A stretch of 64,000 nt of DNA from an uncultured Alphaproteobacteria bacterium (GCA_902582755.1 CACHSZ010000003.1:62001-126000); one strand, 5' to 3'. Shown: positions 7,469 to 17,754, counted from the stretch's first letter. Translations and numbers: made by a program. The notes: a model not told the origin generated them from the sequence alone.

Positions 7469-8602
7469 ATGAGTGAACATTTTTTTTGCTCTTCGCTCAG
7501 TAACATCAAAAGTTCTGATTGGAACGAATGTGTTGGTAATGATCATCCGTTTTTACAATATGAATTTCTTTATGCTTTAGAAAAAAGTAATAGTGCAAAT
7601 ACCAAAACAGGTTGGCAGCCATATCATTATATAGAACAAGAAAATGATAAAATTATCTCATTATGTCCACTTTACATAAAGAATCATTCTTTTGGAGAAT
7701 ATATTTTTGATCATTCTTGGGCTGATGCTTATCATCGATATGGAATAAACTATTATCCAAAACTTCAATCTGCAATACCATTTACACCAGTAACTGGTGA
7801 TAGAATTGTTTTAAACAAATCAGTAAAAGATAAAAGGACAAAGCAAGTTCAAGTAATTAATAATATGATAGAAGAGGCAAAAAAAATAAATGTTTCTTCT
7901 CTCCATTTTAATTTTGTCAATGATGCATCAAATTGGAATGAAATTGATAATATTATGGTTAGATCAGGAATACAATTTCATTGGAACAATAATGAATATA
8001 AAAATTTTAATGAATTCTTAAATGACTTATCCTCAAGAAAAAGAAAAATTATTAGACGAGAAAGACAATGTATTGAAAATAATAATTTAACTGTAAAATT
8101 ACTTAATGGAGATGATATTAAAGAAGAGCACATAAATTTTTTTTACGATTGTTACTTAGATACTACTGGAAGAAAATGGGGATCTACGTATTTAACTAAA
8201 GAATTTTTCTTTGAAATATTAAATAATTTTAGAAAAAAAATATTACTAATAATGGCTTATCAAGAAAATAAAATGGTAGCCTCTGCAATCAATTTTATAA
8301 GTAAAACTCATTTGTATGGACGATTATGGGGATCAAAATATGAAGTGCCATTTTTACATTTTGAACTTTGTTATTATCAAGCAATTGAATATGCGATTCA
8401 AAATAAGATTCAAATTGTGGAAGCAGGAGCTCAAGGTGAACATAAATTGCAAAGAGGTTATGTGCCTACAAAAACATGGAGTGCTCATTGGATAAAAGAT
8501 CAAGAGTTTAGCAAAGCTATTCAAAACTTTCTTGATAATGAAAGTCAGCTTATTGATAATCAAAAAGAAAAATTAGAAGATTATCTTCCTTTCAAAAATT
8601 AG
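7469..8602 (+). CDS. FemAB/GNAT-like protein (COG3146, DUF482)
   Basis: A 377-residue cytoplasmic protein matching COG3146, described as peptidoglycan biosynthesis/recognition; its exact reaction is not known. The pattern RKRKIIRRER, then YLDTTGRKWG, then ASAINFISKTHLYGRLWG and the C-terminal VEAGAQGEHKLQRGY is the conserved core of this family, which has the GNAT double fold of FemX-type aminoacyl transferases. It lies directly downstream of the RidA-like gene. Its TAG stop interlocks by four bases with the clpA stop on the opposite strand (TTAG at 8599-8602). Confidence 0.88.
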   Translation: MSEHFFCSSLSNIKSSDWNECVGNDHPFLQYEFLYALEKSNSANTKTGWQPYHYIEQENDKIISLCPLYIKNHSFGEYIFDHSWADAYHRYGINYYPKLQSAIPFTPVTGDRIVLNKSVKDKRTKQVQVINNMIEEAKKINVSSLHFNFVNDASNWNEIDNIMVRSGIQFHWNNNEYKNFNEFLNDLSSRKRKIIRRERQCIENNNLTVKLLNGDDIKEEHINFFYDCYLDTTGRKWGSTYLTKEFFFEILNNFRKKILLIMAYQENKMVASAINFISKTHLYGRLWGSKYEVPFLHFELCYYQAIEYAIQNKIQIVEAGAQGEHKLQRGYVPTKTWSAHWIKDQEFSKAIQNFLDNESQLIDNQKEKLEDYLPFKN

Positions 8603-10872
8603 GCTAATTCTTTTTTTACTTCTTGTTTATTAGAAAATTCAAAGTTAATTTTTTTATCTTTACATGTAATTTCAACATGACCACCTTTAGCAAGTTTACC
8701 AAAGATAAGTTCTTCAGCCATCGGTTTTTTAACTTTTTCTTGTATTACTCTTCCTAATTCTCTAGCACCATATACTTCATCATAACCCTCTTCAGCTAAA
8801 AATTCCTTTGCCTCTTTATTAATCGATAATGAAACTCCTTTGTCCTCAAGCTGTGCTTCAATTTCTATAATAAATTTATCTACTATAGAAAGTACTATAT
8901 TTTTAGATAAATGATTAAAGTGGATAATTGAGTCTATGCGATTTCTAAATTCTGGTGAAAAAATTCTATTTATTGCATCGCTACTATCATCGTTAGATCT
9001 TTTTGCATTAAAGCCAATTTTGTTTTTAGATACATCAATTGCACCAGCGTTAGTTGTCATGATCAATATAACATTTCTAAAATCTATAGTCTTGCCATTG
9101 TGATCGGTTAGTTTTCCATAATCCATAACTTGTAAAAGAATATTGAATAAATCATAGTGAGCTTTTTCAATTTCATCCAATAACAATACACAATGAGGAT
9201 TTTGATCAACGCCGTCAGTTAATAATCCACCTTGGTCGAAACCTACGTAACCAGGAGGAGCTCCAATAAGTCTGCTCACGGTATGACGCTCCATATATTC
9301 TGACATATCAAATCTAAGCAGTTTGATACCAAGTGTATTGCTTAACTGTTTAGCTACCTCAGTCTTCCCTACCCCGGTAGGCCCAGAAAATAAATATGAG
9401 CCAATTGGCTTTCCATCTTCTCTTAGTCCTGCTCTTGCCAACTTAATGGAAGATGATAATTCTTCGATAGCTTTGTCTTGACCAAAAACAAAATTTTTCA
9501 AATCTCTCTCTAAATTTTTTAAACTATTTTTATCACTTTGATTAACAGATTTTGTAGGAATTCTTGCCATTAAAGCAACGACTGACTCAATATCTTTAGA
9601 AAGAATAATTTTTTTTCTTTTTTCTTCTGGCAATAAATATTGAGAGGCTCCCGCTTCATCGATAACATCAATAGCTTTGTCTGGAAGTTTTCTATCACCT
9701 ATATATTTATTCGATAACTCTACCGCACTAATTATTGCTTCTGGTGAATATTTAATATTATGGTGTTCCTCATAGTAAGTTTTTAAACCCTCAAGAATTT
9801 TGACAGTCTCATCTTTTGATGGTTCCTTAACATCAATTTTTTGGAATCGTCTTACTAAAGCTCTATCTTTTTCAAAATAGTTTTTAAATTCCTTATACGT
9901 TGTTGATCCAATACATTTGAGAGTGCCATTTCCTAGAGATGGTTTCAATAAATTACTTGCATCCATTGAGCCTCCACTCGTTGCTCCTGCCCCAATAACT
10001 GTGTGGATTTCATCGATAAAAAGAACGGCTTTGTCTTTCTTTTGTAATTCTTTAAGAACTGCTTTTAATCTTTCTTCAAAATCACCTCTGTATCTTGTGC
10101 CTGCTAGTAATGCGCCCATATCTAAAGAATAAATTACAGCATCCTCCATAATTTTAGGTACTTTTTTTTCTGTAATTCTTTTTGCTAAACCTTCAGCAAT
10201 TGCTGTTTTTCCAACACCGGGGTCTCCGACAAATAAAGGATTATTTTTTTGTCTTCTGCATAAAATTTGAATTGTTCTATCCAGTTCTTTGCTTCTTCCG
10301 ATTAGTTTGTCAATTCTACCATCTTTTGATTTTTCATTTAAGTTAATACAAAACTGACCTAAAGCACTTTTTGGTTTTTGTTGTTCATTATTTTCATTTG
10401 TTTGACTATCTACAAATTCTTCATTTTCAAAACTTTCATTACTTTTAGAAATACCATGTGAAATATATTGAACAGCATCTAATCTACTCATATTTTGTTG
10501 ATGAAGAAAATATACTGCATGACTTTCTTTCTCAGAAAATAGAGCTACAATCATGTTAGCTCCTGTAACACTCTCTCTTCCACTTGATTGCACGTGAATA
10601 GCAGCTCTTTGTAAAACTCTTTGAAAACCATTTGTTAATTTTGGCTCTCCAGTAAAGTTATCTTTAAGATTTTCTAAATCATTAATAATAAATTTCTCAA
10701 CACTTTCTTTTAAATTTGAAATATCTACTGCACACGCTTTAAGTACACTAATTGCATCTTGATCTTCCAAAAGAGAATATAATAGATGCTCTAGAGTTAC
10801 GTACTCATGCTTATAATTAGTTGCTAATTGATATGCTTCTCTTAATGTTTTTTCTAAATTTTGTGACAGCAT
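8599..10872 (-). CDS. clpA: ATP-dependent Clp protease ATP-binding subunit ClpA
   Basis: The unfoldase that feeds substrates to ClpP. The order is an N-domain (residues about 1-145, binds ClpS), a first AAA+ module with Walker A GDPGVGKT at 216-223 and Walker B VLFIDEIH, then a second module with Walker A GPTGVGKT at 497-504 and VLLLDEIEKAH, ending in the D2-small domain. The absence of a long middle coiled coil separates it from ClpB. I use the ATG at 10872, which overlaps the clpS stop by one base (TAATG, translational coupling), rather than the in-frame ATG at 10893 inside clpS. Length is 757 residues, normal for ClpA. No clpP is in the window. Confidence 0.97.
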   Translation of the reverse strand: MLSQNLEKTLREAYQLATNYKHEYVTLEHLLYSLLEDQDAISVLKACAVDISNLKESVEKFIINDLENLKDNFTGEPKLTNGFQRVLQRAAIHVQSSGRESVTGANMIVALFSEKESHAVYFLHQQNMSRLDAVQYISHGISKSNESFENEEFVDSQTNENNEQQKPKSALGQFCINLNEKSKDGRIDKLIGRSKELDRTIQILCRRQKNNPLFVGDPGVGKTAIAEGLAKRITEKKVPKIMEDAVIYSLDMGALLAGTRYRGDFEERLKAVLKELQKKDKAVLFIDEIHTVIGAGATSGGSMDASNLLKPSLGNGTLKCIGSTTYKEFKNYFEKDRALVRRFQKIDVKEPSKDETVKILEGLKTYYEEHHNIKYSPEAIISAVELSNKYIGDRKLPDKAIDVIDEAGASQYLLPEEKRKKIILSKDIESVVALMARIPTKSVNQSDKNSLKNLERDLKNFVFGQDKAIEELSSSIKLARAGLREDGKPIGSYLFSGPTGVGKTEVAKQLSNTLGIKLLRFDMSEYMERHTVSRLIGAPPGYVGFDQGGLLTDGVDQNPHCVLLLDEIEKAHYDLFNILLQVMDYGKLTDHNGKTIDFRNVILIMTTNAGAIDVSKNKIGFNAKRSNDDSSDAINRIFSPEFRNRIDSIIHFNHLSKNIVLSIVDKFIIEIEAQLEDKGVSLSINKEAKEFLAEEGYDEVYGARELGRVIQEKVKKPMAEELIFGKLAKGGHVEITCKDKKINFEFSNKQEVKKELA

Positions 10873-11207
10873 TAACTTTTTTCCATTGTACATTGTAAAG
10901 GATGTTCATTTTTTTTTGCCATATCCATTACTGATTTACATTTAGACTCAGCTACTTCATAAGTAAATGTTCCACATACTCCAATACCATTTTTATGAAC
11001 ATGTAGCATGATTTGTGTAGCCTCCTCTTGTTTTTTATTAAATATTTTTTCTAATACCATAACAACAAACTCCATAGGGGTATAATCATCATTTAAAAGT
11101 AGTACATTATACATGGATGGTTTTTTTGTCTTAGGCTTTGTATCTAATAAAAGGCCTCTTTGAAAATCGTCCTTATTGTTGTTATTATTTTGATCTTCAT
11201 TTGCCAT
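10872..11207 (-). CDS. clpS: ClpS adaptor protein
   Basis: A 111-residue adaptor that binds the ClpA N-domain and delivers N-degron substrates. The hallmark segment [17 protein letters not shown] (residues about 33-49), with the two Asp residues that contact the N-terminal residue of substrates, is present, followed by [10 protein letters not shown] and the [10 protein letters not shown] strand. The N-terminal 30 residues are polar and Asn-rich, as expected for the flexible arm that enters the ClpA pore. It is coupled to clpA by TAATG overlap and diverges from the carboxypeptidase gene. Confidence 0.97.
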   Translation of the reverse strand: MANEDQNNNNNKDDFQRGLLLDTKPKTKKPSMYNVLLLNDDYTPMEFVVMVLEKIFNKKQEEATQIMLHVHKNGIGVCGTFTYEVAESKCKSVMDMAKKNEHPLQCTMEKS

Positions 11208-11290
11208 ATTTACTAAATAATATGTTTTAGAATATTTTAAAGTATTTTTCTGTTTGAAAGCATCGAAAACCTTATGTTAATCAATAAAAA

Positions 11291-12403
11291 ATGAAAAAAA
11301 ATTTATTATTAATCATATTTTTAAATTGCTTTTTAATATTAGGTTTTTCATCAAATATTTTTGCTAAAAAAGCAGCAATCGTTATTGATTTCGACACGGA
11401 AGAAGTATTATTCGAAGTTAATGCAGATACGAGGAATTATCCAGCATCCTTAACAAAAATAATGACTCTCTACATAGTTTTTGATTATATAAAAAAAGGA
11501 AAGCTAAGCTATGATACTCAATTAAGTGTATCAAATATTGCCGCTTCAAGATCACCAAGCAAGCTTTATTTAGAAGCAGGCTCAAATATAAAAGTCAGAG
11601 ATGCAATTAATGCACTTATAATTAAATCAGCAAATGATGTAGCAACTGTAGTTTCTGAAAATATATCGGGTAGTGAAAAAGAGTTCGCTAAACTTATGAC
11701 AAGCTATGCAAAAAATCTAGGTATGAAAAACACAACATTTAAAAATGCATCTGGTCTTCCTAATAGAGCTCAATTAACAACTGCAAGAGATATAGCAAAA
11801 CTTTCACATGCACTAATTTCAAATTTTCCAGAAGAGTATAAATTGTTTGGTAAAACAAAATTTAGTTATAAGGGAAAGACTTACAAAACTCATAATAAAT
11901 TAATGTTAAGCTACGAAGGTGCTGATGGAATTAAAACTGGATATATCAAAGCATCTGGTTTTCAGTTAGCTTTTTCAGCTGTAAGAGATGATAAAAGATT
12001 AATAGGAATTATTTTTGGGGGTGATACAGGCAGTCAAAGAAACAAATCTTTAAAAATAATAATGGATAAAGAATTTGCTGAATTAAATATTAAGACTAAA
12101 AGTAGTAATAAAAAAATAGTTAAAAAAGAAGAGACTCAAAACAATAAAATTGAAAAGAAAAAAAATGCTTATTCCATTGTTGTTGGTACATTTAAATATA
12201 GAAATAATGCAGAAAAACAAATCAAATTAATTAAAAGTAAATATCCAGTTTCTACTAAAGATAAAATTTCAAATGTTGTGCTGATAAAAGTTAGTGGTAA
12301 ACAACTTTATGAGTCTAGGTTTGAAAATTTTTCTAGAAAAGAAGCATATACAGCCTGTAAAAGATTGAAAAAATATAATCGTGATTGTTTTGTTAGACTG
12401 TAA
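11291..12403 (+). CDS. D-alanyl-D-alanine carboxypeptidase (S11) with C-terminal SPOR domain
   Basis: A periplasmic penicillin-binding protein that removes the terminal D-Ala from peptidoglycan stem peptides. A signal peptide (residues 1-25, ending NIFA) precedes the S11 catalytic domain. Active-site motifs are SLTK at 53-56, SAN at 113-115 and KTG at 215-217. A lysine-rich linker (about 255-290) leads into a SPOR-like domain (about 293-370, SIVVGTFKYRNNAEKQI), which in other proteins binds denuded septal glycan. This layout of PBP5/6-like enzyme plus SPOR is common in alphaproteobacteria. The 3' end overlaps the phosphomannomutase gene tail-to-tail by 11 bases. Confidence 0.95.
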   Translation: MKKNLLLIIFLNCFLILGFSSNIFAKKAAIVIDFDTEEVLFEVNADTRNYPASLTKIMTLYIVFDYIKKGKLSYDTQLSVSNIAASRSPSKLYLEAGSNIKVRDAINALIIKSANDVATVVSENISGSEKEFAKLMTSYAKNLGMKNTTFKNASGLPNRAQLTTARDIAKLSHALISNFPEEYKLFGKTKFSYKGKTYKTHNKLMLSYEGADGIKTGYIKASGFQLAFSAVRDDKRLIGIIFGGDTGSQRNKSLKIIMDKEFAELNIKTKSSNKKIVKKEETQNNKIEKKKNAYSIVVGTFKYRNNAEKQIKLIKSKYPVSTKDKISNVVLIKVSGKQLYESRFENFSRKEAYTACKRLKKYNRDCFVRL

Positions 12404-13799
12404 ACTTATAGTTTACACCGCTTAGAGATAACTGATTTTCGATAATTGCTATTAAAGACTTGAGACCTTCTTCAGAAGTAGACTCTGCTCTACAAGTTAG
12501 TTGGTTTTGGGTATTACTAGCTCTCATTAGAAACCATCCATTATCATTTTCAACTCTTATACCGTCGATATCTATTATTTTACCTTCTGTATTTTTTATT
12601 CTTTCTTTTATTTCTTCAATAATTAAAAATTTTTTTGTTTCATCTACATCAAACCTTGTTTCAGGAGTTGAATAAGTTTTTGGATATATATTAATTAACT
12701 TATTCAAGGATTTTTCTTGATTACATAATATTCGTAATAAGCGTAACGCAACATACATTGCATCATCGTAACCATAAAAATCATCTGCATAACACACATG
12801 ACCGCTCATTTCTCCTGATAAAGGCGATTTTAATTCTTTCATTTTTTCTTTTATTGGAGAGTGACCAGTTTTAGACATAATAGGCTCGCAATTAAGTTTT
12901 TTTGCTTCATCAAAAAATACTTTACTACATTTAACATCCATAATTATTTTTGGGTTATCGTATAAGTTAGCAATTTCTGTGCATAGTAGTAACATGTACT
13001 GATCTGCCCAAACTAAATTCCCTAAGTTGTCTACAACACCCAAACGATCTCCATCTCCATCAAAAGCTAGACCTATGTCACAACTGTTATCTTTGACTGA
13101 CTTAATTAATTGCTCCATATTTTTTGCAACAGTTGGATCTGGATGATGATTAGGGAAATTTCCATCAACTTCTTCATTAATTAATATGTTTTCAGAATTA
13201 TTTAAATTATTTGTAACTTCCTTAATAACAGCTCCCATCGCGCCATTACCAATATCCCAAGCAATCTTTATTTTTTTATTGAGATTAATATTTTGTAATA
13301 ATCTTTTAGTATATTCAATTTTTATATCTTCATTAATAATTTCACCTTGTGCTAATTTTAAATTATCCTGAGTAATTAATTTTTGAAGGCCTTGAATGTC
13401 TTCGGCATAAAAAGAATGTTTATTTAAAACCATTTTAAATCCATTGTATTCTGAAGGATTATGAGAGCCTGTTACCATTATAGCTGCGTCTGCATTGAGG
13501 TGGTAGTGAGCAAAGTAAGTCATTGGCGTAGGCCCCATACCAATATTGATAACTTTTGCTCCAGAGTCTTTTAATCCTTCACAAAGAGCTTGATGTAAAT
13601 CTGGTGATGTTAATCTTCCATCATAACCAGAAGCAATTATATTAGATTGTAATCTATTAATTACAGTATATCCAAATGTTCTTCCTATTGTATATGCTGT
13701 ATTTTGATTAATATTATCTCCAACTACTCCTCTAATATCATATTCTCTAAGAACCTCTTTATCAAAATTTTCAATTTTCAATTTATTTTCCAGTTCCAT
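12393..13799 (-). CDS. Phosphomannomutase/phosphoglucomutase
   Basis: Interconverts hexose 6-phosphate and hexose 1-phosphate (mannose or glucose), supplying activated sugars for envelope polysaccharides. The 468 residues carry the phosphoserine loop TGSHNPSEYNG (Ser112), the metal loop DGDGDR at 247-252, the sugar loop GEMSGH and the C-terminal phosphate-binding region (RASNTQNQLTCRAES). The size and motifs match the AlgC-type dual-specificity enzymes. It overlaps the 3' end of the UDP-glucose dehydrogenase gene by 17 bases on the same strand, so the pair are probably co-expressed. Confidence 0.94.
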   Translation of the reverse strand: MELENKLKIENFDKEVLREYDIRGVVGDNINQNTAYTIGRTFGYTVINRLQSNIIASGYDGRLTSPDLHQALCEGLKDSGAKVINIGMGPTPMTYFAHYHLNADAAIMVTGSHNPSEYNGFKMVLNKHSFYAEDIQGLQKLITQDNLKLAQGEIINEDIKIEYTKRLLQNINLNKKIKIAWDIGNGAMGAVIKEVTNNLNNSENILINEEVDGNFPNHHPDPTVAKNMEQLIKSVKDNSCDIGLAFDGDGDRLGVVDNLGNLVWADQYMLLLCTEIANLYDNPKIIMDVKCSKVFFDEAKKLNCEPIMSKTGHSPIKEKMKELKSPLSGEMSGHVCYADDFYGYDDAMYVALRLLRILCNQEKSLNKLINIYPKTYSTPETRFDVDETKKFLIIEEIKERIKNTEGKIIDIDGIRVENDNGWFLMRASNTQNQLTCRAESTSEEGLKSLIAIIENQLSLSGVNYKFTV

Positions 13800-15078
13800 A
13801 ATATTTAAATCCCAACTCTTTTAAATCTTCTGGGATATAAATATTTCTAAGATCAAAAATTATTTTTTCTTTTAAAATTTTTGATATTTTTTTGAAATTT
13901 AATGCCCTAAATTCATTCCATTCTGTTCCGATAATAATGGCCGATGCTCCTTCACAAGCTTCATAAGCAGAATTGAAAAAAATAAGACTAGTATTTTCTT
14001 TTTTGGCATTATTCATTGCTTCAGGATCATAGCATTGAACATTATATCCTCTTTCAAACAGTTTAGATGCAATTTTCATGGAAGTAGAGTCTCTAACATC
14101 ATCAGTATTAGGCTTGAAGCTTAAACCAAGAAAACAAATAGTAGATTTTTTCTCAATATTTGAAATTATTTTATTTAAAATTTTTATTATTCGATCTTGG
14201 TTAGATTTATTAACCGCATTAATAATTGATAAATCAATATTTTTCTTTTTAGCAGTTGAGGCAAATGCCTTAACATCCTTTGGAAAACATGAACCACCAA
14301 ATCCAGGTCCAGCATTCAAAAATTTAGATCCAATTCTTTTATCTATGCCCATTGCGTACGCAACTTGCTGAACATCAGCTCCAACAACTTCGCATAAATC
14401 TGCAATCTCATTAATGAAAGCTATTTTTGTAGCTAGAAAACTATTTGATGCATATTTAATTATCTCTGAAGTTTCAATAGATGTAGCTACAATTGGAGTT
14501 TCTTTAAGGAATAAAGGTCTGTAAAGCTCCTTCATAATATTTTCTGATTTTTTATTTTCTGTTCCTATAACTACTCTATCTGGCCTGATAAAATCATTAA
14601 TTGCAGATCCCTCTCTAAGAAATTCTGGATTGGATACTACATCAAAAAGTTTTTGATCAATTTTATTTGAAATAATTTTTTGTACTTCTCTTGTAGTTCC
14701 AACTGGAACAGTAGACTTAGTTACAACTAAACAATATTTTTTTATATTTTCTGCAATTTCTTCAGCAACTTGCCAGACAAAACTTAAATCAGCCTCATCC
14801 TCTAATCTTCTTGTTGGAGTTCCCACAGTAATAAAAATTATATCTGTATTACCTAAGTTATTTTTAATGGTTGATTCAAAAGTTATTAATTTTGTTTTGT
14901 TGATATGCTTATCCAAAAGCTCATCCATACCTGGTTCAAAAAATGGACATTTACCTGATTTAAGTATTTCAAGGCGTTTGATATCGTTATCTACACATGT
15001 TACAGAATAACCAAATTCGGCAAAGCATGCTCCAGTTACTAACCCAACATAACCTGTTCCAACGATAGTAAGATTCAT
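13783..15078 (-). CDS. ugd: UDP-glucose 6-dehydrogenase
   Basis: Oxidises UDP-glucose to UDP-glucuronate with two NAD+. The N-terminal Rossmann motif GTGYVGLVTG is at residues 7-16. The catalytic segment GPGFGGSCFPKD places the thiolester Cys at 264. The C-terminal domain shows the usual GLSFKPNTDDVRDS. The 431-residue length is typical of the bacterial enzyme. It is the first gene of the pair with the phosphomannomutase, consistent with a UDP-glucuronate supply route for surface polysaccharide or lipid. It diverges from the first desaturase gene across about 110 A/T-rich bases. Confidence 0.96.
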   Translation of the reverse strand: MNLTIVGTGYVGLVTGACFAEFGYSVTCVDNDIKRLEILKSGKCPFFEPGMDELLDKHINKTKLITFESTIKNNLGNTDIIFITVGTPTRRLEDEADLSFVWQVAEEIAENIKKYCLVVTKSTVPVGTTREVQKIISNKIDQKLFDVVSNPEFLREGSAINDFIRPDRVVIGTENKKSENIMKELYRPLFLKETPIVATSIETSEIIKYASNSFLATKIAFINEIADLCEVVGADVQQVAYAMGIDKRIGSKFLNAGPGFGGSCFPKDVKAFASTAKKKNIDLSIINAVNKSNQDRIIKILNKIISNIEKKSTICFLGLSFKPNTDDVRDSTSMKIASKLFERGYNVQCYDPEAMNNAKKENTSLIFFNSAYEACEGASAIIIGTEWNEFRALNFKKISKILKEKIIFDLRNIYIPEDLKELGFKYYGTGK

Positions 15079-15191
15079 TATTTTAAGATTTTTATTTTTT
15101 TCTAAATAAACTAAATATACTGATTGTTATAAAATAATATTGATAAAATTACTGGAAAAATATTAATTTTTTATTAATTATATTGAAAAAT

Positions 15192-16205
15192 ATGACTAAA
15201 GAACAAAAAATACAGACTGGTATTAATAATATTTCAAATGAATGGTTCAGAGCAAATATTGACCGAAAAACTCTTAAAAATCTGTCTAAAAGAACTGATT
15301 ACGAGGGATGGAAACATATAATCATATTTACTTTATCCCTTTCAGGATTAGGTATTCTATCTGCTTACTTTTGGCAAACTTGGTGGTTTATTCCATTCTA
15401 TCTAGCGTACTGCATGTTCTGGGGTGGTGCAGATGCTATTTGGCATGAATGTGGTCATAGAACTGCTTTCAGAACACGAAAATTAAATGATTTCTTTTAT
15501 CATATTGCAAGCTTTATGAATAATTTCGAACCTGTAAGATGGAGATGGAGTCATTCTCTTCATCATAGTTATACTGCTTCAGTTGATCCTCATGATTACG
15601 AAGCCGATGGAAGTATCTTTTCTAAACACACACTTTTTAGTTTTTTGATAAATTTTATTCCTGGAATTGGATTTTTTACAATCCATAAATCACTTTATAT
15701 TGAAATTATAAAACATGCTTTTGGAATTAAAACAGATGTTATGAATGACTGTATCCCCGAAGATAAAATTAAAGATTGTATCAATAGTTCAAGAATTTTT
15801 GTTTTTCTTTGGGTTGCAATTATTTCTTCTTCAATTTACTTTTCTTCATTACTTCCAATATTATTATTTTTAGTACCAAAATTCTTTGCTACTTTTAATG
15901 GTATTTGGGGTTTAACCCAACATATGGGTTTACAAGAGAATACAAAAGATCACCGTCTCTCTACAAGATCAGTAAGATTGAATCCAATCTTTAGCTTTAT
16001 ATATTGGAAAATGGAGTACCACATTGAACATCATATGTTTCCAATGGTCCCATCTTATAATCTTCCTAAATTATATGAAGTAATAAAAGATCAATTACCA
16101 GAACCACAAACATTGTATTCTGCATATAAAGATATAATACCTGCAGTTATAAAAAAATCTAAAAATCCTGACTATTTTATTCCTGTACAAGTTCCAAATA
16201 ATTAA
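15192..16205 (+). CDS. Membrane fatty-acid desaturase/hydroxylase family protein, copy 1
   Basis: A 337-residue integral membrane di-iron enzyme. The three histidine boxes are HECGH at 85-89, HSLHH at 121-125 and HIEHH at 277-281, with hydrophobic pairs between them. The family inserts double bonds or hydroxyls into acyl or related lipid chains; the actual substrate is unknown. It is clearly paralogous with the gene at 22426: the two share the N-terminal WFRA pattern, the boxes and the C-terminal PSYNLPKL segment. I take the ATG at 15192; an in-frame TTG at 15183 is less likely. The aldehyde dehydrogenase follows after 46 bases on the same strand. Confidence 0.92.
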   Translation: MTKEQKIQTGINNISNEWFRANIDRKTLKNLSKRTDYEGWKHIIIFTLSLSGLGILSAYFWQTWWFIPFYLAYCMFWGGADAIWHECGHRTAFRTRKLNDFFYHIASFMNNFEPVRWRWSHSLHHSYTASVDPHDYEADGSIFSKHTLFSFLINFIPGIGFFTIHKSLYIEIIKHAFGIKTDVMNDCIPEDKIKDCINSSRIFVFLWVAIISSSIYFSSLLPILLFLVPKFFATFNGIWGLTQHMGLQENTKDHRLSTRSVRLNPIFSFIYWKMEYHIEHHMFPMVPSYNLPKLYEVIKDQLPEPQTLYSAYKDIIPAVIKKSKNPDYFIPVQVPNN

Positions 16206-16251
16206 ACTACACTTGACACACCTTGTCCTTTAGTTTTATCTACTACTTTAT

Positions 16252-17688
16252 ATGGAGTTAAGAAACTTTATTGATGGTAAGTTCATTGATTCACTTTCTA
16301 AGAAAAATATTCCTGTTTTAAATCCTGCAAACCAAAAAATTGTAGGTAATATTGATGAAGCGTTGGATGAAGAAATAGATTTAGCTTTCACAGCTGCAAA
16401 AAAAGCATTCAATAAAAGAATTTTAGTCGATATGGATGCAAAAGATAAATCGAAGATGATGAGAGCAATTGCTCAAAAGTTAAGAGAACGAAAAGAAGAA
16501 GGAGGTAAACTTCTTAGTCAAGAAAATGGTAAAACGATTAAACAATGTATTGATGAATTTAAAGGAGCTGCCGATACTTTTGATTTTTATGCTGGACTAA
16601 CAGATAAAATAGAAAATAAACTTATACCTTCTGGACATGATAGTTTGAATTATGTTGTTCTTGAGCCTTTTGGTGTTGCTCTTCAAATCGTTCCGTGGAA
16701 CTATCCTGTTTCTATTTTTTCAGGCATGGTTGCGCAAAACTGGATTGTTGGAAATACAATCGTAATAAAACCTCCAGAATTATGTCCTATATCTTCTAAT
16801 TTCTATGGACAAATTTTTAAAGATGTTGGTGTGCCAGAAGGAATTATAAATATTGTTCATGGTTATGGTGAAACAACTGGTCGTAAACTAGTTCAACATC
16901 CTGGAAGTGATTATATTGTTTTTACAGGATCACCTGAAGTAGCATCAGAAATTCTTAAGGAAACAGCAGATAGAATTATACCTACTCATTTTGAATTAGG
17001 TGGAAAATCGGCAGCTATTATTTATCCTGATGCTGACATTGACAAAGCTGTTGATAGTACAGTTAAGGGAATTTTTAAACCTAATGCTGGTCAAATATGT
17101 GTTGCAATGTCTAGAGTTATTGTTCACCCAAAAATAAAAGATGAATATATGACAAAACTAATTGCAAAAACTCAAAAACTTAAAATTGGTGCAGGAGACG
17201 AAGAAGGAACTGAAGTAACACCTTTAATTTCAACTGATCAAATGCAAAGAGTATCAAACTATGTTAAATCAGGAGTACAATCTGGTGCGACTTTGACGAT
17301 AGGTGGGGATAAAGCTGAGAGAGATGATGGAAATTTCTATCAACCAACTATTTTTGATAACGTTAAAGTTGAAGCTACAATTGCTCAAGAAGAAATTTTT
17401 GGTCCTGTAACATCAGTATTTGATTTTGAAGATGAAGAAGAAGCAATAAATATTGCAAACTCAACTAAATACGGTTTAGCTTCAGGAGTATTTACTGCTG
17501 ATGATCAAAAAGCTAAATGGACAGCAGATAGGATACAAGCAGGAATAATTTGGCAAAATGATTGGTTTGTAGATGGTACCAACCTTCCAGGTGGTGGATA
17601 TAAAAGATCAGGCTATGGAAGAGACGGTGGTGTTGATGGCATTTACAGTCACGGACAAACTAAAAGAATAAGTAAAAGATTGTACTAG
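16252..17688 (+). CDS. NAD(P)-dependent aldehyde dehydrogenase, paralog 1
   Basis: A 478-residue member of the aldehyde dehydrogenase superfamily of the betaine-aldehyde/phenylacetaldehyde type. Motifs: VPWNYP near 147-152 (cofactor contact), FTGSPEV, the general base Glu248 in FELGGKS and the catalytic Cys283 in GQICVAMSR. It oxidises an aldehyde to a carboxylate, but the substrate is not evident. The neighbour upstream is a desaturase/hydroxylase and the neighbour downstream a sugar importer. A similar aldehyde dehydrogenase lies at 57282, with the same spacing of catalytic residues. Confidence 0.94.
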   Translation: MELRNFIDGKFIDSLSKKNIPVLNPANQKIVGNIDEALDEEIDLAFTAAKKAFNKRILVDMDAKDKSKMMRAIAQKLRERKEEGGKLLSQENGKTIKQCIDEFKGAADTFDFYAGLTDKIENKLIPSGHDSLNYVVLEPFGVALQIVPWNYPVSIFSGMVAQNWIVGNTIVIKPPELCPISSNFYGQIFKDVGVPEGIINIVHGYGETTGRKLVQHPGSDYIVFTGSPEVASEILKETADRIIPTHFELGGKSAAIIYPDADIDKAVDSTVKGIFKPNAGQICVAMSRVIVHPKIKDEYMTKLIAKTQKLKIGAGDEEGTEVTPLISTDQMQRVSNYVKSGVQSGATLTIGGDKAERDDGNFYQPTIFDNVKVEATIAQEEIFGPVTSVFDFEDEEEAINIANSTKYGLASGVFTADDQKAKWTADRIQAGIIWQNDWFVDGTNLPGGGYKRSGYGRDGGVDGIYSHGQTKRISKRLY

Positions 17689-17744
17689 TTGACATTCACA
17701 GGTATTTTTAGTTTAACAACATTATTATATTTTAATTAATTCAT

Positions 17745-17750
17745 GGGAGG
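17745..17750 (+). promoter_or_regulatory. Ribosome site that fixes the binding-protein start
   Basis: GGGAGG lies 4 bases before the ATG at 17755 and overlaps the alternative in-frame ATG at 17743, so translation should start at 17755. The leader GGAGGAATTATGAA recurs at two other binding-protein genes in this window (24528 and 40037). Confidence 0.8.
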
Positions 17751-17754
17751 AATT

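Noticed and set aside
10873..10893. Longer clpA start inside clpS
   Set aside because: The TAATG overlap at 10872 gives the standard ClpA N-terminus MLSQNLE; the seven extra residues are only the clpS end read in another frame.
16212..16217. TTGACA before the aldehyde dehydrogenase gene as a dedicated promoter
   Set aside because: A -10 box at proper distance is not convincing, and the desaturase gene just upstream may share its transcript; left unannotated.
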